18,364 nt of DNA from Candidatus Sumerlaeota bacterium (GTDB lineage: Bacteria; Sumerlaeota; Sumerlaeia; JADFCT01), in contig JAPLSP010000116.1 of assembly GCA_026398575.1 (NCBI GenBank), forward strand, positions 1-18,364, given 5' to 3'. Positions within the stretch are counted from its first letter, which is position 1. Every line of letters starts with the position of its first letter. The notes under the pieces are model-generated. The model was given only the letters and a program-made list of their open reading frames with translations, was not told the origin of the DNA and made no database searches. Below are positions 13,243 through 18,364 of the stretch, in pieces. The position numbers and the translations under genes were made by a program.

Positions 13243-13261
13243 ATGGGATTTTGAATCCCAT
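13243..13261 (-). terminator. Possible attenuator or terminator in the sigma gene leader
   Basis: On the minus strand ATGGGATT, loop CAA and AATCCCAT are followed by a short run of T. The stem is only 8 bp and moderately AT-rich. It lies about 220 nt upstream of the sigma start and about 20 nt after a TATAAT, so premature termination is conceivable. Confidence 0.35.
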
Positions 13262-13436
13262 CTTTCGTGAGGCTCTCTCTCATTATATAACTTACTTGCT
13301 AAATCCAAACACCACAATTCTCCGCCACTTCCCCCTTGACTCTGGCGCGAAGAACCCCACTCTATATTTTTACGCTATTGCAGAGGATTATGCGCGCTTG
13401 GCGCCAATCATGAATTGAAAACACAGGAGGACGGCA

Positions 13437-14441
13437 ATGTCTGAATCCCGGTTCTGCCATATCGCCCCGACGGGAAAACTCGTGCGCATCGCCAGTCTTG
13501 ACGAAGCCCTGGCCGCGGTCAAAAATGAGGGCTTTCTATGGCTGGATTATTGCCAACCGACGAAGGAGGCGCTTTCGGCTTTGATGGTTCCGTTTGGCGT
13601 CCATTCGCTCTCCATCGAAGACTGCCTGGATGAAAATCAGGTCCCCAAGATGGAGGACTTTCCCCAAAACACCTTCCTTCTCTTCAATGCTTTCATCTAC
13701 GCCGATAAAAAGATTCTGGTTGATGAGGTGGATTTGATCATCGGCCCTAACTACCTGATTTCCGTCAGCGGGTACAATGCCGAAGGGCGCCGGCCGCTGA
13801 GCGGCGTCGAAAGCGTCGTGGAGCGCGACATGGACAATGCCCGGCAAGGCCCGGCTTTCCTGATGCACGTCATTCTCGATCATATCGTGGACTGCAAGTT
13901 CGTGGCCATCGAAGCGCTCGAAGAGGAATTGGACGCGCTCGAAGAGGCGATGCTGGCCGATCCTTCCAGCTTCAATCCCGCCGGCCTGCTTCATCTGCGC
14001 CGGAATCTGCTGGCCTTGCGCAAAAGCCTCTTTCACGAGCGCGAAATTCTCGTGAAGATTTGCCGCCGGGATTGTCCCTTCATCCCTGAAAAAGCGATCT
14101 ATCATTATCGCGATATCTATGACCACCTCGCCAAATTTTTCGAACTGACCGAGACCTACCGCGACATCGTCACCAGCCTCATGGAACTCCATGTCTCCAT
14201 GCTGAGCAACGTGATGGCCTCTACCGCCAACAGGACAAATCTCACCGTTCGCCGCCTGACGTTCATCACTACCATCTTCATGCCGCTGACGCTCCTGGCC
14301 GGAATCGGCGGCATGTCCGAGTGGACGATGATGACGGGGCCGGAGAACTGGAAAATCGCTTATCCCATCTTCATGGCCGCCATGGCGCTCATCGGCCTCG
14401 CCAGCTATTACTTCTTTCGATGGCTGGAAAAGCGATCGTAG
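13437..14441 (+). CDS. corA: CorA-family divalent cation transporter with variant GMN motif
   Basis: CorA proteins are pentameric inner-membrane channels for Mg2+ and related cations. The 334-aa product has the large cytoplasmic alpha/beta domain (to about 245), a long helix with the basic and acidic stretches, and two C-terminal membrane helices (about 276-290 and 307-326). The TM1 end reads FMPLTLLAGIGGMSEW. The universally expected YGMNF signature is therefore GGMSEW (291-296), with Ser294 replacing the Asn that coordinates hydrated Mg2+, and the periplasmic loop is MMTGPENW. A different cation or direction of transport is possible. AGGAGG lies 7-8 nt from the ATG. It stands alone, divergent from the sigma gene, with palindromic repeats downstream. 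Confidence 0.9.
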   Translation: MSESRFCHIAPTGKLVRIASLDEALAAVKNEGFLWLDYCQPTKEALSALMVPFGVHSLSIEDCLDENQVPKMEDFPQNTFLLFNAFIYADKKILVDEVDLIIGPNYLISVSGYNAEGRRPLSGVESVVERDMDNARQGPAFLMHVILDHIVDCKFVAIEALEEELDALEEAMLADPSSFNPAGLLHLRRNLLALRKSLFHEREILVKICRRDCPFIPEKAIYHYRDIYDHLAKFFELTETYRDIVTSLMELHVSMLSNVMASTANRTNLTVRRLTFITTIFMPLTLLAGIGGMSEWTMMTGPENWKIAYPIFMAAMALIGLASYYFFRWLEKRS

Positions 14442-14455
14442 CCGCGTAGGCGCGG

Positions 14456-14575
14456 GGACGCCGGACCGCGCAACGAACGCCTATTTGCCAGATACACCGG
14501 ACCGCGCCCATAACACCTTCGCTATCGGGAAATCCCCACCGCGCAATAAACGCCATTTTGCGCGGTCCGGCGTCC
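14456..14575. repeat. Palindromic repeat with 18-bp perfect arms downstream of corA
   Basis: GGACGCCGGACCGCGCAA (14456-14473) and its exact reverse complement (14558-14575) flank 84 bp. Inside, CCGCGCAA then AACGCC then TTTGC occurs twice in direct orientation (from about 14466 and 14538), and a further CCGGACCGCGC lies at 14498. A modular dispersed repeat is more likely than a terminator, since no T-run follows. Confidence 0.75.
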
Positions 14576-14598
14576 TGCGCCCACCCATCATTTTCCTC

Positions 14599-14627
14599 TT
14601 GACAGCTCGTCACAGTTGTCCTAATAT
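14599..14627 (+). promoter_or_regulatory. Consensus promoter of the GntR-ABC operon
   Basis: TTGACA (14599-14604) and TAATAT (14622-14627) are 17 bp apart on the plus strand, a near-perfect housekeeping promoter. The untranslated leader to the GntR start is long, about 175 nt. Confidence 0.82.
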
Positions 14628-14638
14628 ATCTATGACAA
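14616..14638 (+). promoter_or_regulatory. Inverted repeat over the -10: possible GntR operator
   Basis: TTGTC (14616-14620) and GACAA (14634-14638) form a 5-bp inverted repeat that brackets the -10 hexamer. The position fits autoregulation by the YtrA-like GntR protein encoded downstream. Confidence 0.5.
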
Positions 14639-14707
14639 TGATTGATTGAAGCGCGGCGGCGAAAGCGGTTGTTTAAAAATCGCAGAAATCGCTTCGGTCA
14701 GATCGAG

Positions 14708-14752
14708 GTCGGACCCGTCGGACCAGTCAGACCCGTCAGACCGGTCGGATTG
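14708..14752 (+). repeat. 9-bp tandem repeats in the GntR leader
   Basis: Five consecutive 9-mers of the form GTCGGACCC are present (14708, 14717, 14726, 14735, 14744) with one to three changes each. Two to three further 9-mers of the type AAGCCGCCG follow at about 14753-14779. The tract is in the 5' leader of the GntR-ABC transcript and is not translated in any recognised gene. Confidence 0.75.
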
Positions 14753-14809
14753 AAGTCGCCGAAGCCGCCGAAGCCGCGCCGCAAAAAAAATCGCAATCGA
14801 GCCTAAGCC

Positions 14810-15208
14810 ATGTTATTCGCCTTAGACAGCAATTCGCCCAAACCGGTCTATCAGCAGATCATGGACCAGGTTAAATATGCCGTGGCCGCGGGGCGGCTGC
14901 GCGAGGGCGACCGGCTCGATCCCATCCGCGACGTCGCCATCCAGACGCGCGTCAACCGCAACACGATCGCGCGCGCCTATCTCGAACTGGAACGCGAAGG
15001 CGTTATCCGGACCCGCGCGGGACAAGGCTCGTTCATCAGCAGCGAAGGTCCGGGCCTGGGCCGCGTGCGCGCGCGCAAAATTCTTGCGGATCAGATGGAC
15101 GATCTCCTGGCCCAGGCGCGGCAGTTTCAATTGAGCGAAGCCGAATTCTTGGAAATCCTTGAGCAGCGACTGACAAAGGTCCAACTTATGCGAAACGCGA
15201 AAGGATAA
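14810..15208 (+). CDS. GntR-family (YtrA subfamily) transcriptional regulator
   Basis: This 132-aa regulator has an N-terminal GntR winged helix: PVYQQIMDQVKYAVAAGRL (12-30), DRLDPIRDVAIQTRVNRNTI (34-53) and ARAYLELEREGVIRTRAGQGSF. It is followed by only about 50 residues of helical tail (RKILADQMDDLLAQARQFQL), as in YtrA-type proteins without a large effector domain. Such regulators usually sit first in operons for ABC exporters, as here, and repress them until a cell-envelope or other stress relieves repression. The ribosome site is weak (GAG about 9 nt upstream). A promoter with an overlapping inverted repeat lies 180 nt upstream. Confidence 0.9.
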   Translation: MLFALDSNSPKPVYQQIMDQVKYAVAAGRLREGDRLDPIRDVAIQTRVNRNTIARAYLELEREGVIRTRAGQGSFISSEGPGLGRVRARKILADQMDDLLAQARQFQLSEAEFLEILEQRLTKVQLMRNAKG

Positions 15209-15311
15209 CGCAGACGAATAACCCAACCACATGGCTGAAAGGATACAGGCTCATTGGTCGCCAAAGAGATCTGAAATGACATGACGAGAAATCATTCGTG
15301 TTTATTGGTGT

Positions 15312-15369
15312 TCATTAGTGTTCATTAGTGGTTTCCTATTCCAATATGCAACCGCTAATAAACGCTAAT
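15312..15369. repeat. Imperfect inverted repeat between GntR and ABC ATPase genes
   Basis: TCATTAGTG with TTCATTAGTGGTT (15312-15333) pairs imperfectly with AACCGCTAATAAACGCTAAT (15350-15369); several of the differences are G-U compatible. TTCATTAGTG is directly repeated at 15311 and 15321. It lies in the 203-nt gap inside the operon and may stabilise or process the mRNA. Confidence 0.55.
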
Positions 15370-15411
15370 CGGCGCTAATGACTTCAATCTCAAAAGACAG
15401 GGAGACGCATC

Positions 15412-16320
15412 ATGCCGGAAAATGTTGCGATCGAAACGCGGAGGATCGGGCGGCGCTATGGTTCGCGATGGGTGGTCAGGGATTTGGACCTTTCCATTCC
15501 GCGCGGCGCCGTCTATGGATTCCTCGGACTGAACGGCGCCGGCAAGTCCACCACGATCCGGATGCTGATGGGCCTGATTCGCCGCCACTCGGGCGAAGCA
15601 AGCGTTCTGGGATTCGATCCCAAACGCCAGGACGTCGAGATCAAGCGCCGCGTGGGCTACGTAGCCGAGTCGCCGGCGTTTTATGAGTGGATGCGCGTGC
15701 GCGAGATATGCGCCTTCGCCGCTTCCTATCGCCGCGACCGCTGGGACGCACGCCGCGCCGATGACCTGCTTGCGCGCTTCCGCGTTCCGCCCGAGACGCG
15801 CCTTAAGGAGCTTTCCAAAGGCCAACGCGCCAAGACTGCGCTGGTCCTGGCGCTGGCGTTCAACCCGGAGATGCTGATCCTCGACGAGCCGATGTCAGGC
15901 CTGGACCCGGTGGCGCGGCGCGAATTCGTCGAAGGCGTGCTGGCCGAGTTCCAGGAAGAAGGCCGCACGATCTTCGTCTCCTCGCATCTCGTCAACGAGC
16001 TGTCGGGCCTGGTGGATCACATCGGAATCATCCACGAAGGCCGGTTGCTGCTGAGCCGTCCCGCCGATGAATTCCGCGCCTCGGTGCGGCGCCTGCGGCT
16101 GGGATTCGACAACGACGCGCCCCCGGCAATCGCCTGCGACGGCCTGCTGCGATACAAACCCTCCGGCCGCGAAGGCGTCGTCTCGGTTTATCCTTTTGAA
16201 GAAGAGAAAACCATCGCACAATTGCGCGCCGCCGGAGCGGCGCGCGTCGAACCGGAATCGCTCAATCTCGAAGACGCCTTCGTCGAGTACATCGGAGGCG
16301 CCGAAAGAGGGTCGAGATGA
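15412..16320 (+). CDS. ABC transporter ATP-binding protein
   Basis: This 302-aa ATPase subunit powers the two permeases encoded next. It has Walker A GLNGAGKS (39-46), a Q-loop region reading GYVAESPAFYEW with Glu in place of Gln as is common in this exporter branch, signature LSKGQ (134-138), Walker B LILDEP (155-160), D-loop SGLDP and switch His192 in SSHL. The C-terminal 90 residues (about 210-302) are a regulatory extension typical of YtrB-like and related drug or antibiotic exporters. GGGAG lies 7 nt from the ATG. The end overlaps the next start by ATGA, so translation is coupled. The substrate cannot be predicted. Confidence 0.94.
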   Translation: MPENVAIETRRIGRRYGSRWVVRDLDLSIPRGAVYGFLGLNGAGKSTTIRMLMGLIRRHSGEASVLGFDPKRQDVEIKRRVGYVAESPAFYEWMRVREICAFAASYRRDRWDARRADDLLARFRVPPETRLKELSKGQRAKTALVLALAFNPEMLILDEPMSGLDPVARREFVEGVLAEFQEEGRTIFVSSHLVNELSGLVDHIGIIHEGRLLLSRPADEFRASVRRLRLGFDNDAPPAIACDGLLRYKPSGREGVVSVYPFEEEKTIAQLRAAGAARVEPESLNLEDAFVEYIGGAERGSR

Positions 16321-17021
16321 AAACCATGCCAGGAATCATCCGGCGAGAGATACGCGCCGCGGTGCCCATGGTAACCGCCTTGCTCGTGAGTCAGATCATT
16401 GTGACCGCCGTCGCAGTCTCGCTGAACATCTTAAATTCTCCCTCTCCCCCGATCTCCATTGCGTATCTCAGCGGCTCGCTATGGATGATCGGTTTCATTA
16501 TTGTTCCGCTGCTCCTGGGCGCGCTCTGCGGCGCCGAGGAAATGGATAATGGAACAGCGGATTTCGCGTTGCGCCTGCCGGTGACCCGCGTCCGTATCTT
16601 CACAGAAAAAATCGCCGGCGCCGCAGTGGCGTTTATTCTATGGCTGGCGCTGTCGGTCCTTTTAGGCATCGTGCTCATCATGATTTTTGATTATAAATTC
16701 GATAAAGATAGCTGCATGGAAAACTTCTTCGGCGACGGAGGCGCAGGCAATGCAAAGAGATTTGCGCTGACCTGGCCGCTATTGATGTTCTCCTCGGGTC
16801 TGGCGGCAGGCGCATGGATCGAACGAGTCGTGCCTACAGTGATTGTCGCCGCGCTCGCCGCTCCGGCCTATTTCTATGCTGTTGCGGCGATGGCCGTCGG
16901 CTTGTCTTTTGAAGAAATGATGCATGGTGTCAAAGGGTGGTCCCTCTGGATTGTTTGGCCGGGAGTAATGCTGGCGCTGCTGGTCGCCGGAGCGCGATTT
17001 CTTACGCGGGAGGGGAAATAG
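16317..17021 (+). CDS. ABC-2-type transporter permease 1
   Basis: This 234-aa integral membrane protein has about six hydrophobic segments (about 17-38, 52-72, 100-125, 150-165, 172-193, 211-227) and the ABC-2-type feature GAEEMDNGTADFALRLPVTR after the second helix, which contacts the ATPase. The ATG overlaps the ATPase stop (ATGA), and the AGAGGG in the ATPase 3' end serves as ribosome site. It probably forms a heterodimer with the following permease. The substrate is unknown. Confidence 0.86.
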   Translation: MKTMPGIIRREIRAAVPMVTALLVSQIIVTAVAVSLNILNSPSPPISIAYLSGSLWMIGFIIVPLLLGALCGAEEMDNGTADFALRLPVTRVRIFTEKIAGAAVAFILWLALSVLLGIVLIMIFDYKFDKDSCMENFFGDGGAGNAKRFALTWPLLMFSSGLAAGAWIERVVPTVIVAALAAPAYFYAVAAMAVGLSFEEMMHGVKGWSLWIVWPGVMLALLVAGARFLTREGK

Positions 17022-17024
17022 CCC

Positions 17025-17885
17025 ATGCCAACAATAATGCAGCGACGAGGCTTGTTCTGGAAGGAATGGCGCGCCAAACGCTGGACGCTGCTAGCGCTTG
17101 AAGGCTTGATGGCGGGCGCCGTCATCGCCGCCGTACTCCGGCTCGATCCGGGCCGGGCCATATCCCAGCTCAATCGCGGCCAGATCCAAGATACTTCATG
17201 GATAACGATCGCCGCCGCGGCGTTCACGATCGCTGCGGCCGTGCTCGGAGCGCTCTTGTTCTCGAAGGAAGAACACGATCCGGCGCATTCGTTCCTTTAT
17301 ACCTTGCCCATTTCGCGCCGGCGTATTCTGGGTGAAAAGCTGCTGGCGCTTGGTTCGCATTGGCTGATCCTGGCTTTGACGTTCATTGCGCTTTACTTCG
17401 TTGCAGCCTATTTGTTGCGCGGCCGCTTCAACCTGCCGGGCGAGAGCAGACAACAGGCGCTTACGAAAGGAATCGTCATTTTCAGAGGGATGCAGGCGTT
17501 GTGCATCGGGCTTGTGGCGCCGGTCATCGCGGCGCCGCTGGCCATGCACTTTCGGTCCCTCGTATCAACGCTGGTCGTCGTCTTGCTGGTTTGCCTGATC
17601 ATGTTTGGAATCATCTATTTATCCAGTCCCTATCTTTACTATGAAATATATCCCAATAGCAGCAGGGACGCTCTCTTCAATCAGTTCGTTGTCAAAACGC
17701 TTGTTGCTTTTGGAGCGCTGATCGCATGGCTATTTTTTCTATTTTGCCGCACGCCCATAATGGAATTGACCGCGAGCCGACAAGCGTTTCTCGCGCTGCT
17801 GTTTGTTGCCACATTTTTGGAATTGATGGGCACAGCGTATTTTTGCGATTGGGGCGATCTGTTGTTCCTGGTCTTCGGAGTCTGA
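17025..17885 (+). CDS. ABC-2-type transporter permease 2
   Basis: This 286-aa membrane protein has about six hydrophobic segments and the same post-helix-2 element as its partner, SKEEHDPAHSFLYTLPISRR (about 84-103). An N-terminal FWKEWRAKRW precedes the first helix. It starts 3 nt after the preceding stop, with AGGGG 9 nt upstream. It is the last gene of the GntR-ATPase-permease-permease operon. No terminator with a T-run is visible downstream; REP-like palindromes begin about 130 nt later. Confidence 0.86.
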   Translation: MPTIMQRRGLFWKEWRAKRWTLLALEGLMAGAVIAAVLRLDPGRAISQLNRGQIQDTSWITIAAAAFTIAAAVLGALLFSKEEHDPAHSFLYTLPISRRRILGEKLLALGSHWLILALTFIALYFVAAYLLRGRFNLPGESRQQALTKGIVIFRGMQALCIGLVAPVIAAPLAMHFRSLVSTLVVVLLVCLIMFGIIYLSSPYLYYEIYPNSSRDALFNQFVVKTLVAFGALIAWLFFLFCRTPIMELTASRQAFLALLFVATFLELMGTAYFCDWGDLLFLVFGV

Positions 17886-18017
17886 GGACCCGCGCAAAGG
17901 GCGCAACGGATCGCCGACAGGCTCTGAGTCCAAGCGCTCATCTCTTTTAGCGTAGGAGAGAGCCGATGTTGACCCCAAAAAGGGTAATCGTAAATATGGC
18001 GGATCAACTCCCGTATT

Positions 18018-18223
18018 AGCCGGGCTTCAGCCGGCTCTTCTTTGCACCCTGCTTTAGCAGGGGTGTCGGCGGGCAGCATGTAGCGCTGAGCGCGCTTCAG
18101 CGCGGCTTCTCGACCTGCTTTAGCAAATATGCGGCCGGGAGGATTTGCCGCTGAAGCATGTCGAGAAGCCGCGCTGAAGCGCGCTCATTAAAATGCGCTG
18201 CTGCCTTCACCCCGCCTGAAGGC
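18018..18223. repeat. Cluster of REP-like palindromes
   Basis: Successive hairpins are AGCCGG/CCGGCT (18018-18036), CCCTGC-TTTA-GCAGGG (18047-18062), a long one with perfect 27-bp arms (18088-18114 and 18160-18186) that continues imperfectly into TGCTTTAGC/GCTGAAGCA, and GCCTTCA/TGAAGGC (18203-18223). The units share GCTTCAGC or GCTGAAGC cores. No open frame of note spans the region. It looks like an array of a dispersed REP or BIME-type element; the remaining 17,886-18,017 shows no gene. Confidence 0.75.
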
Positions 18224-18236
18224 CAATGCTGTTGAC

Positions 18237-18353
18237 TTAAGGAGCTATCGTTTTTCGGATTTTGCCTTGTTGCCATTTGTTTGCATTTCCCTTTGTCACC
18301 CGAGGCTGCGGCGGCCTTGGTTTCTTGGGACGATAGTATTTGACGCGAGCCAT
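18237..18353 (-). CDS. Possible 38-aa basic peptide or C-terminus of a gene entering from the right
   Basis: A minus-strand frame reads MARVKYYRPKKPRPPQPRVT and 18 more residues ending in KTIAP before TAA. It is Lys-, Arg- and Pro-rich without recognisable motifs. The frame stays open upstream of the ATG to the window edge and no ribosome site is visible in the 11 nt left. It may therefore be the tail of a longer protein. The adjacent REP-like palindromes make a REP-associated transposase conceivable, but nothing here proves it. Confidence 0.25.
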   Translation of the reverse strand: MARVKYYRPKKPRPPQPRVTKGNANKWQQGKIRKTIAP

Positions 18354-18364
18354 GTCATGAAGAA

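Larger units (their letters stand above)
13022..13436. promoter_or_regulatory. Divergent sigma/CorA intergenic region with palindromes
   Basis: These 415 bp hold no convincing gene and are AT-rich. They contain a 14-bp perfect palindrome ATGCAACGTTGCAT (13099-13112), a 10-bp inverted repeat ACTACACTTC/GAAGTGTAGT with CCC spacer (13181-13203), and an 8-bp inverted repeat ATGGGATT/AATCCCAT (13243-13261). The last is followed on the minus strand by TTTTT. A minus-strand TATAAT (13287-13282) precedes it, so the hairpin could attenuate the sigma transcript. A plus-strand TTGACT and TATATT lie before CorA but 21 bp apart, a poor promoter. Confidence 0.55.

Noticed and set aside
13123..13317. 64-codon minus-strand frame upstream of the sigma gene.
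   Set aside because: It contains two inverted repeats, has no ribosome site and no motif; the region is better read as regulatory.
13333..13365. TTGACT and TATATT before corA as a promoter.
   Set aside because: The spacing is 20-21 bp, outside the usual 16-18 bp range, so I only mention it within the intergenic entry.
1..18364. CRISPR arrays, tRNA or rRNA genes.
   Set aside because: No regularly spaced repeat with unique spacers and no tRNA or rRNA signature sequence was seen on either strand.

Overview
The window reads as one long minus-strand metalloid and thiol-redox island (about 1-11,565), followed by a repeat-rich spacer, a sigma-70 family gene (minus), a CorA-type transporter (plus) and a GntR/YtrA-ABC exporter operon (plus). 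Signal peptides, a Tat signal, a SurA-like chaperone domain and a NosL-like domain point to a Gram-negative bacterium with a periplasm. The strong AGGAG-type ribosome sites, GC-rich coding and many intergenic palindromes would suit an uncultivated lineage such as a PVC-group relative. No taxonomic marker is present, so that placement is weak.

Region A (1-3720) is an arsenic operon behind a clear promoter-operator: arsR1, thioredoxin-type arsC, arsM, a 53-aa Cys-rich protein that is easy to overlook, and a heavy-metal P-type ATPase cut by the window edge. Region B (3772-11565) is a second arsR-led operon with the same promoter design: arsR2, two PF03773-type permeases, a CPKC mini-thioredoxin, a DGC-domain protein, a Tat-exported flavoprotein, a membrane-anchored thioredoxin-NosL-MerB-like fusion, a SurA-like/thioredoxin fusion and CcdA.

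The inferred logic of region B is as follows. CcdA would carry electrons from cytoplasmic thioredoxin across the membrane to two extracytoplasmic thioredoxin fusions. One of these carries NosL-like and organomercurial-lyase-like metal/thiolate domains. Next to ArsM (makes methylarsenicals) and ArsP-like permeases (export methylarsenite in known members), this suggests a periplasmic system handling metal-thiolate or organometal(loid) species. This is the most likely undescribed system in the window.

Region C (11,566-12,193) has no convincing gene and is packed with palindromes: a 28-bp perfect inverted repeat, a 141-bp element with 13-bp terminal inverted repeats, and nested hairpins. Region D holds the sigma factor, a 415-bp intergenic region with three palindromes, and a CorA whose GMN signature reads GMS. 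Region E (14,442-17,885) has more palindromic repeats, a consensus promoter, a 9-mer tandem repeat leader, a YtrA-like regulator, one ABC ATPase and two permeases. The right end (17,886-18,364) is a cluster of REP-like palindromes and a possible end of another minus-strand gene.
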